The notes below the pieces were generated by a model, which worked only from the letters and a program-made list of their open reading frames with translations, made no database searches and was not told the origin of the DNA. From positions 14,603,313-14,667,312 of the forward strand of contig CM047428.1 of NCBI GenBank assembly GCA_026168455.1: a stretch of DNA of 64,000 nt, in the 5' to 3' direction. Numbering within the stretch: the first letter of the stretch is position 1; every line of letters starts with the position of its first letter. Position numbers and translations under genes: made by a program. Of this stretch, positions 1 to 13,281 are shown piece after piece. This stretch comes from Theocolax elegans (Eukaryota; Arthropoda; Insecta; Hymenoptera; Cerocephalidae).

Positions 1-3000
1 GCTATCCCATTAATATATTTATAATGTCTTTTAAATTATATAACGTAGAAACGAAAGGAAAACTAAAATATTTCGTTCGCTCATTTGACAAGTGTATTAA
101 AGAAATTAAAGAATTCTTTACAAAACTATCAATTTCCCACCCTGCACCGTAACCCGATTAAACGAAAAAAGAAACATACGGCCGACCGGGATTATTTCGT
201 GCGAACAAATGAGAAACAAAGTGTGCCAAGTGTGAGATACCGAGCAAAAAAAAATCCGAGCAAGAGAGAGGGAAAGCTACCCTTCCACGTAGTACAAGAA
301 AGAGAGATAAAAAAAGGAAACGAAACTGGTGCACACGCACGGACGGTTTGAAAAATGAAGTGCCGTCAGCGAACATTTCGCTCTTTCCTTTCTCGCCCTA
401 ACCTCGAAGGAGTTTCGCGTGCGCGGGCACCTTGTCAAAATTAATCTGCTCAGAGAGGGAGAGAGACGAGGAGAAGGGAATTGAGAGGTTACTATACGAG
501 GTAGATTCTTCTTTTTTATTGCGTACCGAGAGAATACATTTTATTGGAGTAGTTTGTATATATTATGATATTAAACCATCAGAAAATTTATCGAAATTTA
601 TATTAATCTATTAGCATTAAAATATTAAATTTTCATATTTTATATAGTACAAAAATGAAAGATGGGTGAATTGTTTAATCACTCGTTTTGCGCGTAAGAA
701 TATATATAAGTAGTCAATTTGAAATTAAATATATCTGCAACAACGCGATGTATTAAAGTGAAATTAATTTCTTATAGGCATTGATAACTAATTTTTATTA
801 AATTAACGTTTAGTTTAATTGATATTAACTATATTTAACTCGGAAATTATTGAAATAAATTATATTCCTAAAATAACTGATTTAATTATTCTACAAATTT
901 CATCTCCATTTCACCAATTAATATATATAATGTTAAAATAATTTGATCAAAATATGGTTTTTCACTCTACTTTCCATATTTATATATTTCCTGTATTCAA
1001 AACATCTCGCTCAAACGTTCACAAGTATATATAATAATTACATATTTCAGAGATTAAAAAAAAATTTAATTGATAAATGAAAAGTTCCCCTTGCGAGACA
1101 GTAGATACATACTTCATTCACTCTAAGCTAAACAATATTGCAAAGCTCATTCATCAATGATGCACTGTTCCAGTTATCTTCCGGCCTCGAGAAAACCAAA
1201 ACACAACGTCTGAAACCTCGATAACGTAAAATGAGTCATCATCTCTTCTTCGTTTTTTTTTCTTCTTTCGCGAGCAATTACTCAAGTGCACCGCATAATT
1301 TCTGGACTCCGCGAGAATACAAGAAGAGGAAGAAGAATGGGAGTCAATTCTTTTTGGTGCACGAGCACTTGGTTTTACCATTGATCAACTTTAATTTTAT
1401 TAGTCTAGCTTGTTATACTAACAACGCGAATGTATTTTTATTGCTCGATTCATTTATGAAAATATATTGTAATTATTATTTTTAAAATTAATCGTTTTAA
1501 TATATGCAATTTTTAGATAATTTTTTAATTGTCAATTTTTCTTTTATAGAGAATCTGACAAAAATATATGAATAAAGAGAGAATTTTTCCTTTTTTTATA
1601 AAATCTAAGGAACACGAGAAACAACATGTTATTTATTCGTTTCTTTGAACATTTTAACCGACTATTACTGACTTCCTTTCATTTCTTCGGTAAAGGTAAA
1701 ACTTTATTTTTTCTTTAATATTAATAAACTCATATGTAAGGTTAATAAACTTTTCCATTACATAATTGAATAAGTAACGTTATCGTTTACTAAAATTAAT
1801 TAAAAAAAACACTACTAATCTCTAACAAACTACGCTAATTACGTTGTATCAATAAAATCCTTCATCGCGTACAACGAAGAATCGTTTTTGTTACATTTAA
1901 TGTTATTATTCATACTAGTTTTTGTAAATGAAACTTTCATCTTTTACTTATTAAGGAAGGTCCATATAGTTAATATACCATACGGAGGTCGAAACATAAA
2001 TTATAGAAATCAACAGTTACCTTTTTCCCTATGAAAATATTCGTTTTTTATCATATTGTATAATCAACGTCTACTTAATTTTTTTTCTTTACAAATCGCT
2101 TAATCGCGTTGAAACTATATATGTTTAACCCATTTGCAAATAAAAAATAATTTTATTGTAAGACATTATTATAAAAAGACGAAGCATCCAATCCTCGAAG
2201 AGGGTAAAAAAAGAATCCAGTAACCAAGCGATAAACTAAAAATCTGCAATCTGCATAAAAGAGAGGAACGAGAAAATAGGAAGAGGGAATTCCCGGTGTC
2301 CCTCCTTCTTTCTCTTCGCAACGAAGCAGCTGATAGGGCGAGTTTCTTGTTTGTCGCGCGCGGGTCTCTTTTTATCGCGAACCAAGCGCGTTGCCTTTTA
2401 CGAGCCGCGCGCGAGTTAACTCGATGTGCTTCGTCCCTCCCTCTCTTTCTATACCTCTTTTTTTTCACTGTCCCTAGCGAGCGTTTTTGCACTGTGAAAA
2501 CTGTGTTACGACGGCATCGGTTCCAAGGAGGCTAGTCGATTATCCGTCTACCATTTCGAAGCTCTTTAAAAATTATGATAAAAAAGTTGAAAATTTGCAA
2601 GTATAAGAAAAAACGAAAGTGCTTAATAAAATTGAATTTTATTATAAATATATCTATGTACGTTTTTCAGGTACTCGTTATCCCTAATTATAATTAGATA
2701 AAAATCATAAAATCTAGAAATTCGGGTCATTAAAAAGAGAACAAATTTTCATTCGTTATTATAACACAAAATAGTAAAAAGTATACAACCATTCGAAACG
2801 CTTTACTCAAAAAAAAAAAAATTATTCGCATGGTTGTACTAAGGGTGAATAATGACAATTAAATCCATTATAAACTCAAAGAAATAGAAATATTTACGAG
2901 TATGCAAATTTTGGGCAGTCACACATGAATGACCTAATCGTTCTTTTATACAGTTACCTTATGAATCATGAGTTTTCGATAATATATTTATAATTTCACG

Positions 3001-6000
3001 GAGCCAAGCACCACGTGGACACGATTCCCGGAACAGTAAACCGAGAACGCGCGACGGTATACAAAAAATGATAAAAACAGCTGACGGGACGACGGGGTGC
3101 AAACCAAACAATCTTCTATACTGCATCTCGTATCGAACTCAACGTTCCATATATTGGCACCTTTCACCAACAAATGCAATGGTGATGTTTTTTTTTTTGT
3201 TATAACTTTAATTTTTATAAAGTATTATAATTTTTAATCTTTTAATCCTTTAAAATATAAATTCACTATATATTTTTACATAATTCAATATTTAGTTTGT
3301 ACATTAATTCCGGAGTATAAGTATTGTATTTAGATCTATCTAGAACGAATCAAAATTCTGCAATTTAATTCAATTGAAAAATAAAATTAATAATCCTAGT
3401 TATTAGTGCGCAATGAGCCATAAATAACATAAAACAACTGGGTTTTTCCTTCATTACTTTGTAATAACAATTTTCATATATTAACAAATCATTTAAAATT
3501 AAATTATTGCATTACGAGTTTTCGATGAGATTACAATCAACTGATCTGATGCTCAGTAATTATACTATCTAACTAAGCACACTCATCATTATTATTGAGT
3601 TTCTTTTTTTTTTCAATAAAAATTTAATTTATTGCTGTTAACAATTAAAGGGAAAATTGTAAAGTACAATAGATTTTAAGCGATTCGTTTTGCTTTTCAA
3701 TAGTACAGAAAAATTATTGCAGTACAATTGACTTGACAATTAACTTATCAAACTGAATGACAGTGTGTAAATTCTGTGATTTGTATAGCAAAACATTCTG
3801 CACTTGTAAACATGACTCTACTTTTCGAAACATTCAACTAAATTTATGAATTTGTAATGTTTGATGTAAAAGAAAGCTTTCGTGATATTTACATTTTAAT
3901 TGAAAAAGACAATAATTGAATAATTTTCTTGGAACATAATTTATTTTATGCGTTTGAAAAGATATTTATATAAACAATAATTACACAAAAAAAGCTTAAT
4001 GTGAATCTAAAATAAAATATTTTCAACAAAGAAATAATGTGTCATTACTCTAAAATATGATTTTTATTCAATGTAAAATATAATGAATTTTGAAAAAATA
4101 TAAAACATAAATTAATTTTTTATGTTGCAATATCATTGATAAAAGATGAAACTTCAATTTTGTTATGAATCAATATGAACATGTAATTACAAAGCATTAT
4201 TATTTTTTCGATTAAAATTGAATGCTATAATAAAAAGTACAATGTATAAAATATGTAAAGCTAAATAATCTCCTATAGATTAATAAATATAAATAAATAA
4301 TACAATTAATATACATAATACACGCCCACGCACGCATATTATACTATATTAATATTTATACATAATTGTTCATTTTGCAGAAAGTATATTTACCTCAATT
4401 AAAGAGAAAAAAAATCACTCTAAAGTATATACATCCGTAAATAATAAATTAAATGGGTCAAATAAATATTGCAAAAGATATTTGAAAGATCGTAAAATGC
4501 AGATTAATATGGTTCCCGTATCTTATTTGAACAAGTGCTTAAAATTTTTTCCTGTAAAAAGAGAAAAAATTGCGTCTCTACTTCTAGGATTCTTTGTTTT
4601 TCGAAAGAATGAAAAAAGTGAATGACACCACATGTCATAATTTTATAAAATTTACATCTTATTGAGTGGCTCACACAATGAATTGACACGTAAAATTTGC
4701 GTATTTGTAATGTTGCTTTTAAATTTAAGGAAATCAATGCGCATTCCATTGCAATGGATTGTTATTTGATTAATGAAACGTAAATAAACATTGCGTAAAA
4801 ATTATCCAAGTGATAGTATGATTCATGATAAAATTCTTTATCATTGGCAGATTAGGGTGTAATAAAAAAAGTTACCTAATTCCAACGTAATTGTATTAAC
4901 AATCATTCGGAATTAAAAATATTAAGAGAGAATGATATGGAATATTAAAGTGATGTATATTTTGTCTCTGAATGTATAAATCGAATAAACAGACAATTTA
5001 TACGAAAATATTCATCTTCTCAATTTCTTCCGATTCTCCATTTGAAATATATATGTATATCAGGAGCTTTTAAAAATTACAAAATCATACATGTGCAAAA
5101 TTTTGAAATCAACAAATTGTTTATTTTTTTTTTTTATTTTTTGGATTTGTAAATAATTCTTTAATACCATAATCCTTTGATGACGGATAATTTTAAAATT
5201 TAATATATAAAAAAGTAAAATATTTATTTCGTGCAAAAAAAAAATTGAACAATTTATATCCTGAAAATTTATATCGAAAATTGGAAGTACTATCATAAAT
5301 CAAAATAATCAAATTCAACTAGAAAATAAATTCGACCGGCGATATAGAGAGAGTAAATTTGTCAAATTGCTGTTGATGAATGGGAGTTACAATGAAAAAT
5401 ACTCGTTTTTTATGTGTCCAACGATTAATTAATTTTTATTTAATTTCAGATTTTCTTCAAAATATATACGTAATTACAATGGTTTACAACAATTTAGCAA
5501 TAAATATTACCTTCATCTTAGCATTAAAAAACTGTAGTTACAAAATAATTAATCTTTAGTTACAAAATGAATTATGAAATTTTTCATTATCAAAAGTTGA
5601 ATCTCTAATTAAATAAAAAGAAAAAAAAATCACCTGTTTTACCACAAAACAGCCGTCTTCAGTGTATCAGCGTTTCGCGAATGTTTATTTACATCAGGCA
5701 AGCGTACATATATATAACTAAAAGTTTCACGTTTAATTTCTGGTGCAGCTGCAGTTTGCTATTAATAGGCAGGAGCGGATGGATTTTAACCCAACGATTT
5801 TCGATAGCAAAATGTAGAGCAGTTTCCCCATCGAATGGTGATAGCTCTCGATATACACATATAGATATTCTTAGTACTTTTGTTTATTCGCAGCGGGTTT
5901 GTTTGTGTGTATTTCTCGCGCATCTAATTACGATTGCGAAGCTTCGTGTTTGATTCGAAAAGAAAAAGAAATCATTAAGTATTAACGTGGGGTGTCACTC

Positions 6001-8098
6001 GATATTATATACTTGTATATATTATCAAAAATATTGTTTCTTTTTCTTCGAATTAACAGTCTGCGAAATATTTAATAATTATTTAATTTACAATAAAAGT
6101 TCTTGCATTTGATTTGATTTATCTGTATACATGCACGTACTTGAAATGTAACGTAATAATAAATAATATATATTTTTTGATTACGCGAAAAGATTTACCG
6201 TTCTTACATACTTACGCTTATGTTGAATTTTTCTATACAAATATATGACTGCAAATTCTAAATTTTAAGAGACCGAGTCTACGGCGATTTCAACAATAAT
6301 AATATTAATTTATCTGTATTTCCATTGAACGTTCGATTTGAATTATTTGAGAAAAAGGGAGTTTAACGACCAGTGCCATATGTACTTAATTCACACATAA
6401 ACTGCGTGATTTACGTATTTGCAATAGTTGATAAACCGTCGTTTTTCCAATGTTAAAAAACCCATAAAATATTGGGCCAGTATTGTGTTGATTAAAATAA
6501 ATCATTTATACTCTTATAAAAATTATTACTGTAACTAGCACTACACACACACACTCACATATATAACGTATTGCGAAAAAAATTAAAATATTTCGTATAA
6601 TTTAAACGAGGTAAGTATATATAGATACATCCAGTTGACTAAATGCGAATTTATAAATTGTCTCGCAAGCTCGTGATTTAAGCTCGAGAGTACCTACGGA
6701 GCGCGTGACAATACTTTAAATTGCTTTTCCTTCGTACACTTAAGTACAAGTTAACGTACTATAATAGCCTCTTAACTCAAAGTTTCTTAAATATACATAA
6801 ATTCATCTGGAAATTCACAAATATGAAATGGGTAAGTATATGTAAACAGCATCGTTTTGTTTTTCTTAACACACGACCAAACAAATTGGTCGTACACTAT
6901 TTTAACACGGTCGCCGGTAAAGCTTGTGTTACACCCACTTATTCCTATGATATATGAAAAAAAAACACTGCGATTTTGAGATTATAACACTTTACAGTTT
7001 TCTTCGATTAATCGTTTTACGTGCGTGTGGGTGCGTGTGGGTGTGTATGCATAAACGTTCAAAGAAAGTAAGTAAATTTACCAAGTGTCAAGCTCGTAGG
7101 GAACTAAATTCCAAGATCCATTTTTGCAGAAACGTCAAATCCGCTACGCGCGTGGTGTAGTTTATATATACGCGTATAATATACATGTATGTATGGATCT
7201 CCTTTTACATTCGAAATTTAACCTCCAGAAATGTACTTTAAAAGCGTAAAGTAAACACTAAACGATAGTTTAGTAAAAATAGTAATTGGATAGAAACTTA
7301 ATTTTATATTAATTATCGACCGATTAGTTTTTTATATTTACGAAGAAAATTTTGACATTTTTTGTAACGTTTAATTTTTTATATTATACCAATAAGTATA
7401 TACTTATGTGTTTATAACGAAGAAATTTGTATTATTCTAATGATCTAACGACAACAGTAGGTACAGTAGTTTTCAATTAAAATTATTATATTCGCACGTT
7501 TAAGTTTTTGCATTGAGAATAATTTAAATACCGGGGAAAAGTACATTCCTTTACAATTATATTAAGTACGCGTTTTTTACTACAATCACAAACACTTTTT
7601 ACCAATGAAAAAGATAATTATTTATTACCGTAAATCGCATATTAATTAATAATTAATGCAAAAAATGCCTTGTACACGTATTTCCAAATTAAATCCCAAA
7701 TTAAACGTTTGCACAAGCTCCGTTGTAACGCAATAAGACTTTTGGATGATCTTAAAGAAAATTGATGTACAAAAACGTGTTTGCTCCATTAAAAATTTAA
7801 GCTATACGTATTCGTTTGTACCAGAGGCAAATATCGATTCGAGCACATGTGGTACCAAACTATAAAACAAATGTATTACTTATTGCGGAACAGTGATGAT
7901 CACTTGGGGGTTCACACTCGCGCAATCACAAACGAGAAGCAACTATATATGCACCGCGATGATAATGAGAGTAGCGAAGAAAAAAATAAAGTTAATAATA
8001 AAGGAACGGAAGAAAAAAAGATTTATAGAGATAATAAAATAAAAAAGTGAATAAAAGAAAAAAAAAAAAAGAACAGAATGAGAATGAACGGCACTCAC
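1..8098. other. Non-coding AT-rich stretch, possibly intronic
   Basis: I see no coding exon, RNA gene or intact mobile element here. The open frames are short, low in complexity and have no recognisable motif. If the minus-strand signal-peptide exon at 8099-8255 is real, this stretch would be the beginning of its first coding intron, with the downstream exons lying before base 1. Small GT/CA and TA runs are present but nothing longer. Confidence 0.4.
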
Positions 8099-8255
8099 TG
8101 GTACGTAGATCGGGTTGTTGAGTTCCATTGAGAGTAAGATTGCGATCGTCGAGGAACCGAGTAAGAGAATCACATCTACCCGTGGCAAAACCGCCAGCAG
8201 GGTTGCACATAACCGCGCACCCGACGACGAGGGTTAGGATATACCAACGCGGCAT
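8099..8255 (-). CDS. Putative first coding exon of a secreted or membrane protein (partial)
   Basis: On the minus strand an ATG at 8255 opens a 52-codon frame that ends in a good splice donor (A|GTGAGT, exon end 8099, one base into the next codon). The peptide starts MPRWYILTLVVGCAVMCN, a convincing signal peptide: a basic residue, a hydrophobic core and a small-residue cleavage region near A-T-G at residues 24-26. Two N-glycosylation sequons follow (NLT about 39-41, NGT about 43-45), and there is a cysteine shortly after the predicted cleavage site. This part is denser in GC than the flanks, and a CT/GA-rich, CpG-containing promoter-like stretch lies just upstream (8260-8500). I do not recognise the family. 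The remaining exons would have to lie to the left of the window. It could also be a chance frame; the donor and signal peptide together make me favour a real exon. Confidence 0.5.
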
Positions 8256-8259
8256 CCTG

Positions 8260-8373
8260 ACACTTTGTACGCGCGGGTGGGGGACACGGAGGATTAGGTC
8301 GCGCAAGCCGCGTCCTCCGCGGATGGCTCGATGCTACTGAGCCGCCGGCAAACTCGAGCTGTGCATAACTCCT

Positions 8374-8409
<36 letters not shown>

Positions 8410-8545
8410 TTTCGCTCATCCCCACTCCTGCGCGCGCGTCTGTCGTACGTCTACCTGTTTCGGGGGAGCCTCTCGCATTTTTGCGCCCGGTCACTCTTCT
8501 TTTTTTGTTCTTTCATTTTTTTCTACGAAATTTCCGACGGTAGTG
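8260..8545 (-). promoter_or_regulatory. GC-rich, GA-repeat promoter-like region
   Basis: A local rise in CpG-containing sequence plus a CT tract on the plus strand (GA on the minus strand) directly upstream of the putative signal-peptide exon. GA tracts are typical of GAGA-factor-type insect promoters. The assignment is positional inference; no TATA box or initiator was pinned down. Confidence 0.35.
8373..8412. repeat. (CT)n microsatellite, slightly interrupted
   Basis: About 40 bases of nearly pure CT dinucleotides with TTT interruptions. It reads as a GA tract on the minus strand, upstream of the putative exon at 8099-8255. Confidence 0.9.
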
Positions 8546-8594
8546 GGAGAGAATTTATTCTTTTTTAAATTTTTGCTTCTTCAAGAATTTTTTT

Positions 8595-8596
<2 letters not shown>

Positions 8597-8625
<29 letters not shown>
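8597..8625. repeat. (TA)n microsatellite
   Basis: Pure TA dinucleotide run of about 29 bases. Confidence 0.9.
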
Positions 8626-8628
<3 letters not shown>

Positions 8629-11600
8629 ATTTGCTGATTAAATTATATCTTTGTGTTTTTAACTAAATCGTTATCTTCCGCACAATGATTTGGGTATAGA
8701 ATTTCGGTACAGATCATCGTTTACTACTTTTATACAATTTTTACGAATTCACTTGGTACCTGCAGCTGACGTTATTAAATACTGGTCAAATCTAATTTAT
8801 TACTTTTGATCATTGATTTTGGAAAGAAATTAAATCGTTCAAGCTTTTTCTAATTCTCATAAACGATGATATTTATTAATAAAAAAAAGTTTAGATATGT
8901 TAAATTAAATTACACGCTTTTATTTCCGAATATTTCGTCTTTAAAGGTATGTGGAAAAAATTGGTCGAATTTTCCATTTAAATGGCTTATTTAATCGCTT
9001 ACGTTATTTAATTAACTTAATCAGATTTATGCGCTTTATTTTGTGTTTTTGTTTTATTTTATTACTTTTTACTCTTAATTTTGCGAATAACGCGATCTTT
9101 GTGTTTTCGTAAACGACCAATATCTTCCAAAAAAAGTCGTAATTTCTCTAAGTTTTTTTTGAGATTTTCAATTTTATAAAAATATTACTATATGTTTCGA
9201 AATCAAGTTTATTTGTTTTGAAATAAAATTTTATACATTGTTCATTTTAATTGTGCAAATAAATGACTTATTAATGAATTTCGGAGTTATTAGAGATAAT
9301 TACAATTTGACAAAAATGTATGTAGGGTAATGTCTTTTTTCCAATATGACAAGTAAAATAATAGTTTTAACACACGTTGGTAATAATATATTTAACAATA
9401 TCGTGAAATAAATTGTTACACATTGCCCATGGAGTCAACAAAAATTATTATAGGCTATAGACTAATCGAGTCAACAAATCTTGGCCTCGAATACGCTTTG
9501 CAGATTTTGGTGTATTCATCGATTATCAAATTAATGTAAATATATTGATAATATCCACCTCCATCTTCAAAGCATATTTTTATTCATAATATTGAACGAA
9601 CGATTGAACTGCTCTTTGAACGATATACTTGACACGCGATCGGTTGGACTCTGTTTTCGAATTTTCCACTCCGCTTCGAGTGAGTAATACGAAATAAATT
9701 GCGTTGACCAATAACGTTGAAGAATCAAAATATCAACTGTCAAATTTTTTCTCTCGGGTGATAAATCAATGGCTTTTTCTTCTAACTCGGTATTCGTATA
9801 TATATAGACATCTCGGAGAAGTAAACGTGTGCGGTGTGTGGCGAGTCCGCGGTGCCATCGCACATACATTGTTGATAAGCCAGTGTGTCTAAAAAGTTCG
9901 AGCGATTGGTACACTCCTCTTGTTGATCGCGTAGGCGTTTCTTTGACACCCACTAGTTTTTACATTAATTGATTTTATCGACTCGATGACACTGGCTAAA
10001 ACTAATGTTGCTTTACGAATCATATAATTGTTGTAATTCGATTATATTTATAGGTAGCTAGTTACTGCTCGGATCTAATGACACAACAATCGATATCTCT
10101 TTGTATATCCTTATATAGCACTGGACATTTATAGAATTCTTCTTGATATACTTACTCCTCTTTCTTCCTCTGAATTATTCTTCTCTTTCTTCTCACCATG
10201 AGAGAGAAAACTTCTGATTTTTTTAACAACCATAAAAATATCTTGTTTGCCTAAACAGATTCTTTTTTACTGCCCAACTTCTCATTATTTAAATAAATAC
10301 TATACATTGTCCACCTATACACACTAATAACCTCATCATTATATATTCATATATTACACGTTAAAGTTTGCAATAGGTACATTCGCAAATCGTAGGTAAG
10401 CATACTACATTTTATCATTAGTAATATCACAATTCAATTAAGCAATAACGAATATTGTAATGGCGATTTACATTCTCTTATTTAAAGTTTCAACTTAACC
10501 AATTTTATAAATTTTAACTATTTTAAAATGACTTTTTTCTTCTTTTTCTTTTATACATTCCGAACTTTCCATAATATCTCAATAATTAAACAGTACGGTG
10601 CAAGTTTGTATTTAAATAAATTTAAACTTTTAAAATATATTCAATTCTTCCGGAACTTACATATAAATTTTACATTTAAAAACAGGAATTTTTAATTAAC
10701 GAGTTCACTTATACATGTATTGTAATGCATCTACAACTTAGAGAAAAACATAAAAATCAAACTTTCTTTTCGAGTAGCAAATTTAGTATACATTGTCACC
10801 TTTAAATTGAAGCGCAGGATTAAAAGTTACGCGACTTTCGTAAATAAGTTCCATTGCAAACTTCTTTAATACTTTTTTTCAACTTTCGTTTTTTATGCAC
10901 ATATATACATTGCATACGTACAAATCTTCGATTTTATACTGCCTTTTATATTTCAAACTGATAAGATTTTAATATATTTATATGATATACGAAAATTATT
11001 ATTGTATTTTTATATTTATGATTATAATAAACTTTATTTTTTACCGTTACAAATAGTTCGTGTTGGTATCTTTTTTTCAAACTTTTTTATATTCAAACAG
11101 TATGTGCCTTGATGTTAAAACACAAGTTTTTATTGCGTAGTATTTAGATTTTTTGTTTGTTCAAAGTCACGTATAAATTTGTCACCACTGGTTTCTACTA
11201 TTTGACTTTCTTCAGTATCGATGTAATGTAATAACATTCACTTTTTAACCTTATTAACATTTTCTTTCTTTATTATTTACATTTTTGTAGTATTTACTAA
11301 TGAATTTTTTATTAAATTGTTAGTATTTATATAGGATTAATAATATTTTTGAAGAAATAAATTAATTTTTACATGAATAATAGTGATACAATTTTTATTA
11401 TGCCGATTGCATTAATTAATATTACGTTTATATAACTATAATTAATAAATAATTTAGGAGTATGGAATAGTGTGTAAATTGTAGTCTTTTTATGCGAGGT
11501 TTTTAATTTTTATTTCAATTTTGGAAGATTATATTAAATTAATATTTATTAATTATTACGACTTTCATTATTTAGATTTAATTTTAAAAATTTACTTTAT

Positions 11601-11852
11601 TGCCCAAATTAGCTTACATAATTACACGAAATTTTTTATATAACTACATCAGTTGCGGATAAAAGATTTTAAGATCGCCCGATCAAATTTAAGACTGCAT
11701 GAGCTTCCTCGTTTATTCTTTCGGTATTTTGATGTATCCACATATTTGAAAATACGAAATCCATGGAAGTCAAAAACTGATAAGGGTAGGTTATTGGTAT
11801 AGAGTTTTAATCTAATAGTCCATAATTAAGTCCATTTAAGTTGTCATACTTA
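8626..11852. other. Intergenic AT-rich stretch, no gene seen
   Basis: No exon-like coding segment, RNA gene or recognisable protein motif on either strand. An open frame on the minus strand at 9567-9953 encodes no family I recognise and looks fortuitous. Confidence 0.5.
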
Positions 11853-12529
11853 CAAGGAGAGGTCACACCCTCTGGGAAACGGATCCTCACCAAACTCTAG
11901 GATATGGTTTCTGCTATAAAAGTATGAAGAATGCCGGAGTTTTTGTGTCCAATGACCTTTCTTATGATAGATATAAGCAAATAATGAAAAATTTCGGTGA
12001 AAAATCCCTAGAGTTTGGACGCTTATAGCTCGGAAACAATTAAAGATGTACATATAAACTAAATTTTAAAAGAAAGCTTAGGTCGAGTAGATACGTTTTG
12101 AAATAAAGGAAGCTAAAATATTTTAATATGGTCAAAAGTTATGGGAGAAATAAGAATTAGACGAAATTTTGGCCTAAAAAAATCATTAAATTGTAACTCT
12201 AAATTTTCGATAAAATTTTGGCTAATTCTTATTTTTTCCATAACTTTTGACCATGTTAAGATATTTAAGCTTCTTTTTTTTCAAAACTTATCTACTTGAT
12301 CTCAGCTTTCTTTTAAAATTTAATTTAAATTTACATCTTCAATTGTTTCCGAATTATAAGCGATCAAGCTCAACGGTTTTTTCGGCGAGATTTTTCATTA
12401 TTTGCTTATATCTATCGTAAAAATGAGCATTGGACACTAAAACTCCGGCTTTCTGCATGATTTTATAGTAGAAGTTATATCCTAGAGTTTGGTAAGGATC
12501 CGTTTTCCAGAGGGTGTGACCTCTCCTTG
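11853..12529. mobile_element. 677-bp foldback (long-TIR, non-autonomous) DNA transposon
   Basis: The two halves are inverted copies of each other over almost their full length. The left arm (11853 to about 12175) starts CAAGGAGAGGTCACACCC and the right arm (about 12205 to 12529) is its reverse complement with scattered substitutions and small indels. Only a few tens of bases form the loop. The element is flanked on both sides by TTA (11850-11852 and 12530-12532), a likely 3-bp target-site duplication. It has no transposase frame, so it would be a MITE or foldback element mobilised in trans. A TTA duplication is known for PIF/Harbinger-type (TWA) and some Tc1-mariner-related superfamilies such as Zator; I cannot choose between them from the ends alone. 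Confidence 0.85.
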
Positions 12530-12532
12530 TTA

Positions 12533-13167
12533 GTAATTGTAATTCGCAGTAGAAATATTCAGCAGAAATTTATCATTCGATAAAACCAATGTGGAGATAT
12601 AATGCTTTTTTAAAATATTTATTTTTTTTTACAATTTAGATAATTTAAAAGAATATAGATTAATAATAGAATATCAAAATTTATTTAAATCTTACATTAA
12701 TTAAATGTTTTGTTGTGTGATCAAAACCATATAAACAAATTACCAATACCATAATTTTTAAAACTTAACATAAATATGCTTTGCTTTTTTTTATTAAAGA
12801 CAAAGGTAATACTAATTCTGATTAAAAATATGAGTCTTGGTATCTAACTAATAAGCCAGTTTCATACAAATAATTAAAATCTAATTGTTAGAAAAAAAAT
12901 AGTATTCCTGGGTATTAGTTTTGCCTATCACTAGAGTATATATTTATGTTAGCGAAATTGACTCCTTCATCTTGTTTACTTATAAGTTCACATATACTTT
13001 AAATATAAATTTTTTATTTTACTACTAATATGTAATTGGGTTTTGAATAGATCAGTGGATGAAATCTTGGTATTTATAAAATTTTTTTATTAAAATGTTT
13101 TTCTAAAATGAAAACAATCGGTGTATAAAAAGCATTTAAATTTTCATTTCAGATATGAAATAGATAT
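12533..13167. other. AT-rich spacer, no gene seen
   Basis: Nothing recognisable lies between the foldback element and the start of the duplicated MCM7 3' unit. The end nearest 13167 may include the MCM7 3' untranslated region or downstream flank. Confidence 0.4.
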
Positions 13168-13281
13168 ATGAAATATAACATTAAAAATATAGTTACGCAA
13201 CTGATTTTCAATTATGACAATCGCAACTTGTATATGCATTTTAAATACTGGACATACATAAAACTGTAATGTGATATCTCA

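Noticed and set aside
9567..9953. 128-codon minus-strand open frame
   Set aside because: No recognisable domain, no splice context, composition like the surroundings; it overlaps another open frame on the opposite strand.
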